Assembly (NCBI GenBank): GCA_964447205.1
Contig: CAYUSB010000001.1
Coordinates: 124,001-188,000, forward strand
DNA length: 64,000 nucleotides
Direction: 5' to 3'
Source: JAEUKH01 sp964447205
GTDB taxonomy: Bacteria > Myxococcota_A > Polyangia > Polyangiales > Ga0077539
The position numbers and the translations under genes are program-made. Under the pieces are notes generated by a model. It was not told the origin of the DNA. It saw nothing but the letters and a program-made list of their open reading frames with translations, and made no database searches. Below are positions 18,887 to 27,551 of this stretch, in pieces; positions within the stretch are counted from its first letter, which is position 1, and every line of letters begins with the position of its first letter.

Positions 18887-20269
18887 ATGAAGCTCGGGCC
18901 CCTGGTCTCCCCCAACATCCGCGAGCTGGTCCACGACAAGGACTGGGACACCCTGCGCGAGGTCTTCCAGGAGTGGGAGCCCGCCGACTGCGCCGAGACC
19001 CTCGAAGACTGCGACCCCCAGGTGGCGGCCATGGCGTTTCGTATGCTGCCCCACGACATCGCCTGCGACACTTTCGAGTACCTCCCCGTGGAGATGCAGA
19101 CCGAGCTGGTGGCCACCCTCGGCGACGACGTGAGCCGACGAGTCCTCGAGGAGATGGCCCCCGACGACCGGACCCGCCTCCTCGAGGAGCTCCCCGCGGA
19201 GGTCACCCGGCGCCTGATCGCCACCCTGTCGCCCGAGCAGCGCAAGATCGCCTCGATCCTGCTCGGGTACCCCGAGCGCTCCGCCGGCCGCAGCATGACC
19301 CCGGAGTACGTGGCCCTGCGGCCCGACATGACCGTGGCCGAGGCCCTGACCCACATCCGCGACAAGGCCCCGGGCTCGGAGACCATCAGCACCCTCTACG
19401 TGGTCGACTCCAAAGGCCGCCTCCTCAACGACGTCCGCCTGTCGACCCTCGTCCTCGCCGCCCCCGACACCCTCGTGAGCGACCTCGACGACCGGCAGCT
19501 CGTGTCGATCCCCGCCACGGCCACCAACGAAGAGGTCGTCGCCAACTTCGAGAAATACGACCGGATCGCCCTGCCCGTCACCGACACCCGCGGCTACCTC
19601 CTCGGGATCATCACCATCGACGACGTCCTCGACGTGCAGGCCGACGAGGCCACCGAGGACATCCAGAAGCTCGGCGGCTCCGAGGCCCTCGACGCCCCCT
19701 ACCTCGACGTGGGCTTCAAGGGCATGATCCAGAAGCGGGCCGGCTGGCTGTCCGTGCTCTTCCTCGGCGAGATGCTCACGGCCTCGGCCATGCAGCACTA
19801 CGAGCACCAGATCGAGCGGGCCGTGGTCCTCGCCCTCTTCGTGCCCCTCATCATCTCGTCGGGGGGCAACTCGGGCTCGCAGGCTACGTCCATCATCATC
19901 CGCTCGCTGGCCTTGCGCGAGGTCGAGCTCGGCGACTGGTGGCGGGTCCTGCGGGGCGAGCTCATGATCGGCCTCACCCTCGGGACCATCCTCGGGGCCA
20001 TCGGGTTTCTGCGCATCCTCATCTGGCCCAACCACACCGCGGTGTACGGCCCCCATTATGTCCTCATCGGGGCCACCGTGGCCGTGAGCCTCCTCGGGGT
20101 CGTGCTCTTCGGCACCATCACGGGCTCGATGCTCCCGTTCATCCTGCGCCGGCTGCACCTCGACCCCGCCAGCGCCTCGGCTCCCTTCGTGGCCACCCTC
20201 GTCGACGTGACGGGCCTCGTGATCTACTTCAGCGTGGCCAACGCCCTGCTCAAGGGCATCCTGCTCTGA
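18887..20269 (+). CDS. mgtE: Magnesium transporter MgtE
   Basis: 460 residues with the complete MgtE architecture. The N-terminal superhelical domain is about 1-125 (helical repeats such as EEMAPDDRTRLLEELPAEV). Two CBS domains follow, about 130-250, including AGRSMTPEYVALRPDMTVAEAL and LLGIITIDDVLDV. Five transmembrane helices lie in about 285-458. The pore segment PLIISSGGNSGSQATSIIIR and the FGTITGSMLPF motif of TM5 are present. MgtE is a Mg2+ channel in the inner membrane gated by Mg2+ binding to the cytosolic domains. It is on the same strand as the ligase gene upstream but separated by a stable hairpin. Confidence 0.96.
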   Translation: MKLGPLVSPNIRELVHDKDWDTLREVFQEWEPADCAETLEDCDPQVAAMAFRMLPHDIACDTFEYLPVEMQTELVATLGDDVSRRVLEEMAPDDRTRLLEELPAEVTRRLIATLSPEQRKIASILLGYPERSAGRSMTPEYVALRPDMTVAEALTHIRDKAPGSETISTLYVVDSKGRLLNDVRLSTLVLAAPDTLVSDLDDRQLVSIPATATNEEVVANFEKYDRIALPVTDTRGYLLGIITIDDVLDVQADEATEDIQKLGGSEALDAPYLDVGFKGMIQKRAGWLSVLFLGEMLTASAMQHYEHQIERAVVLALFVPLIISSGGNSGSQATSIIIRSLALREVELGDWWRVLRGELMIGLTLGTILGAIGFLRILIWPNHTAVYGPHYVLIGATVAVSLLGVVLFGTITGSMLPFILRRLHLDPASASAPFVATLVDVTGLVIYFSVANALLKGILL

Positions 20270-20315
20270 GTGTCTCGCGGCCTACGGGGAGGCTGTGCTA
20301 GGACACCGCCCCGCC

Positions 20316-21671
20316 ATGAGCACCCCCGTCGTCGCCATTCGAGCCCTGTCCCAACACGTCGGCCAGACCGTCACCCTCCAAGGGTGGCTCTACAACCGCC
20401 GCTCCAGCAAGAAGCTGGTCTTCCTCGAGGTCCGCGACGGGTCGGGGGTGGTGCAGGCCGTGGTGAGCCTCGGGGACGTGGGGCCCGAGGCCTTCTCCGC
20501 CGCCGATCGCCTCGCCCAGGAGACCTCCCTCACCGTCACCGGCGAGGTCAAGGCCCACCCCAAGCACCCGGACACCTTCGAGCTGGCCGTGCAGTCGTTC
20601 GAGGTCGTGGGCCCCGTGGTCGGGGAGTACCCCATCACCCCCAAGGAGCACGGGACCGACTTCCTCATGGACCACCGCCCCCTGTGGCTCCGCTCGCGGC
20701 GCCAGGCGGCCATCCTCCGGGTCCGGGCCGAGATCGTCCGGTCGATCCGCGACTACTTCGACGACCGCGGGTTCACCCTCGTCGACGCCCCCATCCTCAC
20801 CCCCAACGCCTGCGAAGGGACGAGCACCCTCTTCGCCACCGACTACCACGGCGAGGCGGCCTACCTCACCCAGTCGGGGCAGCTCTACGCCGAGGCCGCG
20901 GCCATGGCCCTCGGCAAGGTGTACTGCTTCGGCCCCACCTTCCGGGCCGAGAAGTCCAAGACCCGCAGGCACCTCGCGGAGTTCTGGATGGTCGAGCCCG
21001 AGGTGGCCTTCATGGACCTCGACGGCGACATGGCCCTGGCCGAGTCGTTCTTGGAGTACGTGGTGGGGCGGGTGCTGGAGAAGCGTCGCGAGGAGCTCAA
21101 GGTCCTCGAGCGCGACACCACCCAGCTTGAGCGGGTCTGCGGCCCCTTCCCCCGCATCCGCTACGAGGAGGCCATCGCCGTCCTGCAGGAGGCCTACGAC
21201 GCCCGGGCCACCGCGGGCACCCTCCGCATCGAGGCCGACGGCACGACCGAACCTCGGCCCGCCTTCGGCGACGACTTCGGGGCCGACGAGGAGACCGTGA
21301 TCTCGTCACGCTTCGACCGCCCGGTGATCGTGCATCGGTACCCGGCCTCCCTCAAGGCCTTCTACTTCAAGCGCGACCCCCTCGACGCCCGCCTCGCCCT
21401 GGGCATGGACGTCCTGGCCCCCGAGGGGTACGGCGAGATCATTGGAGGGGGCCAGCGCGAGGACGACCTGGCCACCCTCGAAGCGTCCATCGACGCCCAC
21501 GGACTGCCCCGGGAGGCCTTCGGGTGGTACCTCGATCTGCGGCGCTACGGGAGCGTGCCCCACGCGGGCTTCGGGCTCGGCCTCGAGCGCACCGTAGCAT
21601 GGACCTGCGGCCTGCCCCACGTCCGGGAGACCATCCCCTTCCCCCGGATGCTCAACCGCCTCGCTCCGTAA
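20316..21671 (+). CDS. asnS: Asparagine--tRNA ligase
   Basis: 451 residues. This class II aminoacyl-tRNA synthetase charges tRNA-Asn. Residues about 1-110 are the OB-fold anticodon-binding domain (VTLQGWLYNRRSSKKLVFLEVRDGSG). The catalytic core has motif 2 (FRAEKSKTRRHLAEFWMVEPE around 215-235) and motif 3 (GFGLGLERTVAW near the C-terminus). TPNACEGTSTLF and the SQLYAEA-type SGQLYAEAAAMAL segment mark it as AsnRS rather than AspRS or LysRS. The ATG at 20316 is 11 bases after TAGGAC. The last 20 bases overlap the convergent hydrolase gene. Confidence 0.96.
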   Translation: MSTPVVAIRALSQHVGQTVTLQGWLYNRRSSKKLVFLEVRDGSGVVQAVVSLGDVGPEAFSAADRLAQETSLTVTGEVKAHPKHPDTFELAVQSFEVVGPVVGEYPITPKEHGTDFLMDHRPLWLRSRRQAAILRVRAEIVRSIRDYFDDRGFTLVDAPILTPNACEGTSTLFATDYHGEAAYLTQSGQLYAEAAAMALGKVYCFGPTFRAEKSKTRRHLAEFWMVEPEVAFMDLDGDMALAESFLEYVVGRVLEKRREELKVLERDTTQLERVCGPFPRIRYEEAIAVLQEAYDARATAGTLRIEADGTTEPRPAFGDDFGADEETVISSRFDRPVIVHRYPASLKAFYFKRDPLDARLALGMDVLAPEGYGEIIGGGQREDDLATLEASIDAHGLPREAFGWYLDLRRYGSVPHAGFGLGLERTVAWTCGLPHVRETIPFPRMLNRLAP

Positions 21672-22359
21672 GCCGCACGACGGGGGCTGTGAGGCCCTCG
21701 ACCGTGGCGTCCCAGGCCACAGGGTCGTAGAGGAGCCCGTGGTGGCCCACCCACGGGATGTCGACCACTCGGGCCCCCTCCAGGATGGCGCTCTCGCGGC
21801 GCACGAGGACGTCAAGGCCGGCCACCATGGTGGTCACCGCGGTGTGGGCCAGGCGGTCGCGGGTGCGCTCGAGGCGGGCGATGAGGGAGCTCGCCGGGGA
21901 CAACTCGCGGGCCAGCTCCAGGGGCCAGCCCTGGGCCACGGCCGTGCCCCGATGGGGGGTCCCCATGGTGATGAGGGTGTCGAGGCGCCCGCCGAGGACC
22001 TGGGCGTAGTAACGGGCGATGAGGCCCCCGAGGGAGTGGGCCACTACGCTCACCGGCCCGTGCGGATGCACCCGATGCACCTCCCGGGCCAGGCGCTCGG
22101 CGTGGCGGGCCACGTGCCCCACCGGGACGTAGTTGAAATGCAACTGCCGCGGGGCCACCCCGGTGACGGCGAGGTGATCGGCCATCGGGCGCCACACCCC
22201 CGACGAGGCGAAATACCCGTGCACGAACACCACCAGGTGATCGGACTCGGCGTGCTCTCGGAGGGGCCGACGTGGGCTGCGAGGGATGAGCCAACCCTGC
22301 CGGGCCACCGCGGCCACCTCGCGGAACACTTCGACAGAGCCTCGCAGACGGTTAACCAT
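21652..22359 (-). CDS. Alpha/beta hydrolase, triacylglycerol lipase-like
   Basis: 235 residues. The oxyanion-hole segment is HLVVFVHGYFASSGVW (41-56). The nucleophile elbow AHSLGG places Ser109, in the AHSLG form of GxSxG. Likely acid and base are Asp183 (AGLDVLV) and His206/207 (WVGHHGLLYD). PHGPVSVVAHSLGGLIARYY and LITMGTPHRGT match the EstA/lipase class used on esters or lipids. No signal peptide is evident, so it may be cytoplasmic. The 3' end overlaps asnS by 20 bases tail-to-tail. A TACATC hexamer lies 11 bases before the ATG. Confidence 0.85.
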   Translation of the reverse strand: MVNRLRGSVEVFREVAAVARQGWLIPRSPRRPLREHAESDHLVVFVHGYFASSGVWRPMADHLAVTGVAPRQLHFNYVPVGHVARHAERLAREVHRVHPHGPVSVVAHSLGGLIARYYAQVLGGRLDTLITMGTPHRGTAVAQGWPLELARELSPASSLIARLERTRDRLAHTAVTTMVAGLDVLVRRESAILEGARVVDIPWVGHHGLLYDPVAWDATVEGLTAPVVRLTERGG

Positions 22360-22436
22360 CCTGATTCAGGGATGTAGCACAATCGACATGGGGCAGGAAA
22401 TCCCTTGCCGCCGCGGGCCCGTTGGGGGTTGGCCCC

Positions 22437-23480
22437 TCAGGCCACCTCGTCGACCTCGCCGGGGCTTCGCTCGTTGGAGACCTCCACCCAGCGGGCCAGG
22501 GTGCGCCGGGCGGCCCCGGAGTCGATGGCCCGGGCGGCCATCTCGGCGGCCTCCCGCAGGTCGGTGGTGACCTCGGCCACTACCAGGGCCGCTGCGGCGT
22601 TGAGCAGGACGGCCGTACGCCGGGGCCCCGGCTCGCCGTCGAGGATGGCCAGGGTGATGGCGGCGTTGGTGGCCGGATCGCCCCCCACCAGGGCCTCGGC
22701 CGTGGTGGGCTCGAGCCCGAAATCGCCAGGGACCACCATGCTCTCGATGAGCACCCCCTGGCGCACCGAGATCACCTGAGTGGGCCCGAGAGGGGACACC
22801 TCGTCGATGCCTCCGGCCCCGTGAAGGACCCACGCCCGGCGCGTCCCGAGGCGCGACAAGACCTCGGCCATCACGCGGAGGTACCGCGGCGAGTGGACCC
22901 CCAGGAGCTGATGGGTGGCCCCGGCGGGGTTGGCCAACGGGGCCAGGAGGTCGAAGATCGTACGGACCCCGAGCTCTTGCCGCACGACCCCCGCGTGGGC
23001 CAGGGCCACATGAAAGGCCGGGGCGTAGAGGAAGGCGATCCCTACCTCGCGCAGGCACCGCGAGACGTTGGCCCGCGAGGCGTGGATCCGCACCCCGAGG
23101 GCCTCGACGAGGTCGGCGCTGCCCGTCCGCGAGGTCACGGCCCGCAGGCCGTGTTTGGCCACGGGGATGCCGCAGGCCGCCACCACCATGGCCGCCACGG
23201 TGCTGACGTTGAAGGTCCGGGACGACCCCCCGCCCGTGCCGCAGGTGTCGAGCACGACCCCGGGCAGGCCCTCCACGGGCTCGCACCGCCGGCGCAGGGC
23301 CCGGGCCGCGGCGGCGATCTCCGTGGCGGTCTCGCCCTTCATGCGGAGGGCCGTCACGAGGGCCGCCGTCTGGGCCGGGGAGGCATCCCCCGACAGGACG
23401 GCCTCGATGGCGGCGGTGGCCTCGGCTTCGTCGAGGTCGCGGCCCTCCTCGATGAGGCCCCGCAGGGCGTCGTGGATCAT
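22437..23480 (-). CDS. trpD: Anthranilate phosphoribosyltransferase
   Basis: 347 residues. It joins anthranilate and PRPP to give phosphoribosyl-anthranilate in tryptophan synthesis. The PRPP-binding motif LDTCGTGGGSSRTFNVST is complete, as are AKHGLRAVTSRTGSADLVEALG and the anthranilate-site segment HGAGGIDEVSPLG. The N-terminal helical domain is typical (ALRGLIEEGRDLDEAEATAAIEAVLSG). It stands alone here: no other trp gene is in the window. A TAGCCT hexamer lies 9 bases before the ATG at 23480. Confidence 0.95.
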   Translation of the reverse strand: MIHDALRGLIEEGRDLDEAEATAAIEAVLSGDASPAQTAALVTALRMKGETATEIAAAARALRRRCEPVEGLPGVVLDTCGTGGGSSRTFNVSTVAAMVVAACGIPVAKHGLRAVTSRTGSADLVEALGVRIHASRANVSRCLREVGIAFLYAPAFHVALAHAGVVRQELGVRTIFDLLAPLANPAGATHQLLGVHSPRYLRVMAEVLSRLGTRRAWVLHGAGGIDEVSPLGPTQVISVRQGVLIESMVVPGDFGLEPTTAEALVGGDPATNAAITLAILDGEPGPRRTAVLLNAAAALVVAEVTTDLREAAEMAARAIDSGAARRTLARWVEVSNERSPGEVDEVA

Positions 23481-23597
23481 AGGCCCCCAAGGCTAGCCCA
23501 CGTCTGCGGGCCGCGGGGGGCATTTCGCCTGCGGTCTCGCGGCGGTGGGCGCGGTGCCGAGGGGGCCTCGGACGAAGGCCTCTGCAGAGAGATTGCC

Positions 23598-23627
23598 TTG
23601 ACACCCCAAGAACGGCGACGCTACCGT
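23598..23627 (+). promoter_or_regulatory. Sigma70-type promoter TTGACA-N18-TACCGT
   Basis: TTGACA at 23598-23603 and TACCGT at 23622-23627 with an 18-base spacer. It is one of the best -35/-10 pairs in the window. The -10 ends 9 bases before an ATG at 23637 and 90 bases before the ATG at 23718, so it bears on the start of the next gene. Confidence 0.6.
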
Positions 23628-23717
23628 CCCGCGCCGATGGCGCAGCGCGTATTTCGCGCGCAACCCAGCGCACCCCGCGGCACCCCCGTGCCGCCGCCGA
23701 AGGAGCTGCAAGACCCG

Positions 23718-24995
23718 ATGGCCGACGAGAAGAAGAAGCCTGACCTCAAGGCACGCCTCAACCGCACCGCGGCAGCCCAGGGCGCCCCGCCTCCGGCCTC
23801 GACCGCGACCCCCAGCCCTGCGGACCCGGTCGCGCCGTCGACAGACTTCGTCCCGACGCCTGCCCCCATCGTGGCGCCCGACGACGACCTCGTGGTGCCC
23901 GATTTTATCAAGCAGCAGATGGCGGAGAAGGCCGCCGCCGAGGCCCGGGCCGCGGAAGAGGCCCGCCTGGCCGTCGAGGCCGAGGAGCGCCGCATCGCTG
24001 AGGCCGAGGCCCGCAAGCGCCGGGCGGCCCTGGCGGCCGACCCCTTCGGGTCCAGCGCGGCCGTGGCCCAACCCCAGGACATCCGGCTCGTCCTCGACGA
24101 CAAACACGTCGAAGACCACGAGGTAGGCCGGAAGAACACCGGCAGCATCGTGGCCGTGTTCGTCGCCGCCGCGGTGGCCTTGGGGGTGGGGTTCCTCGGG
24201 GGCAATTGGTTGAGCGACCGCGAGCAGGCCAACCGCACCCGGGCCGCGGTGGTGGAGATCCGTCAGCAGGTCGACGCCGCCGGGGCCATTATCAGCACGA
24301 TGAAGGAGAAGGTCGACCGGGCCGCCGAGGCCGCCGCCATCCCCGCGGCCCGCGGCAACGAGGAGCCCCCGGCCCCCACCACGGCCCCCGCCGCCGCCCG
24401 GGTGGAGGAAGACCTGCACACCTGGTTCGCCCAGCAGCAGCCCGACCCCCCGTTGACCCCGGAGAGCTACGCGGGCCGGGTGGGACGCCTCCGGCCCGAG
24501 CTCCTGCAGAAGCTGATGAAGGTCCAGATCCAGCTCCAGGAGGCCTGGATGGCCCTGCGCCACCACCAGGAGATCACCGCCGCCACCCTCCCGGTCATCC
24601 GCGGGTCGCTCGAGCAGCTCCAGCCCACCCGCACCAACATGTCCCAGCTCATGGTGGTCTTCGAGCCCGGCCAGGCCAACGGACCGCCCGTCATGGGCTC
24701 CCTCGTGTTCGCCCGTCCCCCAGGGGAGACCGGGACCGCCGGGCAGTTTACCATCGAGCCGGCCATCACCGGGACCCCCCCCACCCGCGGCCTCTACACG
24801 TCGGGCGACCTGACCGCCCCGGCCGTGATCCGCACCGTAGGCATCCCCGTCCGGTCGCAGGGTCTACCTGCCACCTTCGCGTCGGGCCTCGCCCGCCCGT
24901 GGCTCGACTACCAGGCCCGGCTGCGCTCCCTCCGGGGCCTGGTCGATCAGCTCGCCAACGACCACCGCCAGCTCGCCGACGCCCTCAACCACTGA
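23718..24995 (+). CDS. Single-pass membrane protein with charged N-terminus and periplasmic coiled coil
   Basis: 425 residues from the ATG at 23718 (MADEKKKPDLKARLNRTAA). Residues 1-135 are cytoplasmic: a Pro/Ala-rich stretch, then an Ala/Glu coiled coil (AEKAAAEARAAEEARLAVEA). One transmembrane helix lies at about 145-165 (GSIVAVFVAAAVALGVGFLGG). The outer part is helical (EIRQQVDAAGAIISTMKEKVDRA; QIQLQEAWMALRHHQEI) with a beta-rich middle. I recognise no named family; the layout suggests an envelope structural or regulatory protein. An AAGGAG sequence lies 12 bases upstream of 23718. An in-frame ATG at 23637, 9 bases after the promoter -10, would add 27 residues and give a leaderless start. 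Confidence 0.7.
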   Translation: MADEKKKPDLKARLNRTAAAQGAPPPASTATPSPADPVAPSTDFVPTPAPIVAPDDDLVVPDFIKQQMAEKAAAEARAAEEARLAVEAEERRIAEAEARKRRAALAADPFGSSAAVAQPQDIRLVLDDKHVEDHEVGRKNTGSIVAVFVAAAVALGVGFLGGNWLSDREQANRTRAAVVEIRQQVDAAGAIISTMKEKVDRAAEAAAIPAARGNEEPPAPTTAPAAARVEEDLHTWFAQQQPDPPLTPESYAGRVGRLRPELLQKLMKVQIQLQEAWMALRHHQEITAATLPVIRGSLEQLQPTRTNMSQLMVVFEPGQANGPPVMGSLVFARPPGETGTAGQFTIEPAITGTPPTRGLYTSGDLTAPAVIRTVGIPVRSQGLPATFASGLARPWLDYQARLRSLRGLVDQLANDHRQLADALNH

Positions 24996-25073
24996 CGGGC
25001 CGTCCCGCGCGCCCGAGACCCGCACCCTCCCCCCGGTGCGGGCCCTCGACGAACCTTTCCCCTCGATCCCCGA

Positions 25074-25925
25074 TCAGGCCTCGGCGAGGCGCTCCAGGGC
25101 TGCCAGACCCGAGGCGTCTTCCTCCGAGGCCAGCTCCCCGCGCCCCTCCCAGGCCGAGAGAAACTCCTGGGTCGAGGCCGTCACCCCTGGGACCGTCCGC
25201 AAGGCCTCGATTTGTTGACACAACGAAGGCCGCGGCAGGCGCCCCACCCGACGGTGGGTGTTGAGCACCCACGACACCCAGTGAGAGTCGCCTCGGAGCT
25301 CGGCGATCCGCACCGCGAACTCACTGATGCGGGCGAGCTGGTCGGGGTCGTACTCGCCGTGGGTGAGCCGCGACTCGGCCTCCTCGGCCACCCGACGCAA
25401 GAGCTTGTCGGCCTCGGCCACCCGCCCCTGCTGGATGGCCCGATCGAGGACCTCGCCGAGCATCTGCAGGATCCAGGTGCGCCGGACGGGCACGGAGATG
25501 CCCGACATGGTGTCTTCCTCGATGACCGCGGTCACCGCGTGGCCGCAGTGGGGGCACTGGATGGGCCCCTCAGGGAAGGGGACCTTGCACCGCGAACAGA
25601 GCCGCATGGCCCCGGTCGAGCGGGTGAGCCGCTGGTCGACCCCCACCCGCAGAAACACCATCTCCTGGGCCCCGAACCGCACCCGGTCGCCGTCGGTCAG
25701 GGTGTGGGCCCCGTTGACCGAGCGGCCGTTGACCTTCGACCCGTTGCGGCTGCCGAGGTCTTCCAGGGTGGCCTCGGTGGCGGTCACCACGATGCGGGCG
25801 TGTTGCCTGGAAATCAGCGGATCTTCGATGGTGATGTGACAGTCTGGACTCCGACCGATGAGGGTCTCCCCAGGGGGCAGATCGAACTCCTGCAACAGAA
25901 ACCGAAGACGAAACCGCGCGGCCAC
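25074..25925 (-). CDS. FHA-domain protein with zinc ribbon
   Basis: 283 residues from a GTG start. The FHA domain (about 1-95) keeps the phosphothreonine-binding residues: the GR of LIGRSPDCHI, SRQHARI and the NG of GSRNGSKVNGRSVNG. A CxxC...CxxC zinc ribbon follows (LCSRCKVPF, QCPHCGHAV, about 108-130). The C-terminal 150 residues are helical (ADKLLRRVAEEAESRL). FHA proteins read Ser/Thr-kinase phosphorylation. No kinase is adjacent; the window has two kinases elsewhere. The promoter TTGACG-N18-TATCAT lies directly upstream. Confidence 0.85.
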   Translation of the reverse strand: MAARFRLRFLLQEFDLPPGETLIGRSPDCHITIEDPLISRQHARIVVTATEATLEDLGSRNGSKVNGRSVNGAHTLTDGDRVRFGAQEMVFLRVGVDQRLTRSTGAMRLCSRCKVPFPEGPIQCPHCGHAVTAVIEEDTMSGISVPVRRTWILQMLGEVLDRAIQQGRVAEADKLLRRVAEEAESRLTHGEYDPDQLARISEFAVRIAELRGDSHWVSWVLNTHRRVGRLPRPSLCQQIEALRTVPGVTASTQEFLSAWEGRGELASEEDASGLAALERLAEA

Positions 25926-25930
25926 GCCCT

Positions 25931-25960
25931 ATGATAGGTCGCCGCGCCGCGGAGCGTCAA
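25931..25960 (-). promoter_or_regulatory. Promoter TTGACG-N18-TATCAT placed 5 bases before a GTG start
   Basis: On the minus strand TTGACG (25960..25955) and TATCAT (25936..25931) are separated by 18 bases. The -10 ends only 5 bases before the GTG at 25925. Initiation would fall on the start codon, so the FHA-protein mRNA should be leaderless. This is the strongest single example of the pattern in the window. Confidence 0.65.
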
Positions 25961-26006
25961 CGAACACCGCACCGACCTCCCGCGGCATGGTACCTTGAGA
26001 CCCGCA

Positions 26007-26273
26007 ATGACCTCCGAGGACAGCCCCGCCCATCGCCTCCGCGCCCACGTCGAGTCGGTGCTCGCCCCCCTGGTGGCCGTCGACGGCGGGCGCCTGGGCT
26101 GGGTGGGGCTGCGCGACGACATCGCCGAGCTCACCCTCGGCGGGGCCTGCCGCGGATGCCCCGGTCAGCGCGCCACCCTCGACGAGGTGCTCCTTCCCTC
26201 GCTGCGGGCCTTGTATCCGGCCCTCCAGGGCGTGCGGGTGGTGACGGCCCCCGCCCCCGTCGCCGCGGCCTGA
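26007..26273 (+). CDS. NifU-like C-terminal (NFU) domain protein
   Basis: 88 residues, a stand-alone NFU domain. The pattern VDGGRLGWVGLRDDIAEL followed by GGACRGCPGQRATL matches the NFU fold with its Fe-S-binding CxxC (ACRGCPG). NFU proteins carry or deliver [4Fe-4S] clusters to client enzymes. The ATG at 26007 follows a TACCTT hexamer by 10 bases. It is divergent from the FHA gene, with 81 bases between starts. Confidence 0.85.
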   Translation: MTSEDSPAHRLRAHVESVLAPLVAVDGGRLGWVGLRDDIAELTLGGACRGCPGQRATLDEVLLPSLRALYPALQGVRVVTAPAPVAAA

Positions 26274-26308
26274 GGGCCCCTCCTGGGCCCCCCTTGGGCC
26301 TTCCGGGG

Positions 26309-27331
26309 TCAGAGCCCGAGGCCCCCGAGGGGATCGCTCACTTCTTGGAGGCTCGTGCCCGCGTCGGCCCGCCCTGAGGCTCCCGCGGGGCCTGGAGAGC
26401 CCGCGGGCGGAGTGACCGAGGCCCCCCGGGCGGCCCCTGCGCTCGACGAGGCAGAGGCCGAGGCCCCGGCCTGGTTGGCCGGGATCCGACGGATCTTGCC
26501 CGTGATGCGATCGACGATGTCGGAGTTGGGGTCGGAGGTCGTGGTGGCCCCCCCGGGGTTGGCGGGCTCGACCTGAGCCACGGCGGCGCGCTGCTGCCGA
26601 CCGGGCAGGGTGTTGCGGCGCAGGGCGGCGAGCTGCGAGAGGGTGGCCACCTCCTGGTACACGAGGCAGAAGGCGCTGAAGAACGTGGTGTTGTCGACCA
26701 CGTGCAGGCGCGTGGCCTCGTCTTGCCACTCGACGGTGCGCAGCCGGGTGCCGTCCATCACGCGGCGGCCAGGGCCGAAGAGGGCCTCGAGCTGGGCGCT
26801 GAAGTCGTCGAAATCGATGCGGGCCCCGCCCGTGTTGCGGGCCTGCACCCGCTTCCACAGCCGGTCGTTGATAAAGAAGAAGAACTCCCGGTTGCCCCGG
26901 GCATCCTCGTACACCAGCATCGACTCGTTGTTGCCGTGGGTGTACTCCTCGCCCACGAAGGACGAGTCCCAACCCCGGTGGGCCTGGGCCCCGTCAAACT
27001 CGACGTAGGTGCGCTCGACGGCCCGAATGGCCGACTCGCGCTGCTCGACCACCCGGGCCTGCTCCAACATCCCGAGATTCTTCAGGCGGGGTTGAAACTG
27101 GGCCCGGAGAAAGCCCCGGTAGTAGTCGAGGACCTGGTCGTGGGTGGCCCCCCAACGGATCTGGCCGAGCTCCTGGGCGATGCGCGGCGAGCTCGGGGGG
27201 CCCGCGGGGGCCGCGGCGACCTGGGGGGTCGGCGGACGGCGCGGGGCGGGGCGACGGGGCTGGGAGAGGCCCGCCGCGGCAAACGCGGCCGCGGCAAACG
27301 ACACCAGACCCACGGTGAGCAGCTTTCGCAT
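26309..27331 (-). CDS. Exported protein of unknown function
   Basis: 340 residues from the ATG at 27331 (MRKLLTVGLVSFAAAAFAAAGLS), a standard signal peptide, followed by a Pro/Arg-rich stretch. The central part (about 60-240) is folded and aromatic-rich: RIAQELGQIRWGATHDQVLDYY, FVGEEYTHGNNESMLVYE, REFFFFINDRLWKRV. The C-terminal 100 residues are low-complexity Ala/Ser/Pro. I recognise no family, though the core resembles conserved myxobacterial periplasmic proteins with a Trp-Gly-type calcium-independent motif that I cannot name. A TATAGT hexamer at 27393..27388 may be the -10, giving a leader of about 50 bases with AGAGGA close to the ATG. Confidence 0.7.
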   Translation of the reverse strand: MRKLLTVGLVSFAAAAFAAAGLSQPRRPAPRRPPTPQVAAAPAGPPSSPRIAQELGQIRWGATHDQVLDYYRGFLRAQFQPRLKNLGMLEQARVVEQRESAIRAVERTYVEFDGAQAHRGWDSSFVGEEYTHGNNESMLVYEDARGNREFFFFINDRLWKRVQARNTGGARIDFDDFSAQLEALFGPGRRVMDGTRLRTVEWQDEATRLHVVDNTTFFSAFCLVYQEVATLSQLAALRRNTLPGRQQRAAVAQVEPANPGGATTTSDPNSDIVDRITGKIRRIPANQAGASASASSSAGAARGASVTPPAGSPGPAGASGRADAGTSLQEVSDPLGGLGL

Positions 27332-27387
27332 GATCCTCTCGACACAGATGCGGGGGCCGCGCGCGGCGGCCACCGGGGGAGACCGGG

Positions 27388-27393
27388 ACTATA
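27388..27393 (-). promoter_or_regulatory. Candidate -10 element TATAGT
   Basis: TATAGT on the minus strand, 56 bases upstream of the ATG at 27331. It is the closest match to TATAAT in this part of the window. No good -35 is visible at the expected distance. Confidence 0.35.
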
Positions 27394-27551
27394 CCCGATG
27401 CCGGGCGAGGCGCGAGGGCCCACAGGAGCCCGCGACCCGACCGACCCCGACCCAGACGTAGCCGGGCGGGGGGTCGATTCAATCGTTGCGCGAGGCGCTG
27501 GCTCCGCGCAGAGTCGGCTCGACCGGGCCCCCTCGCGCGAGCACCGACGCC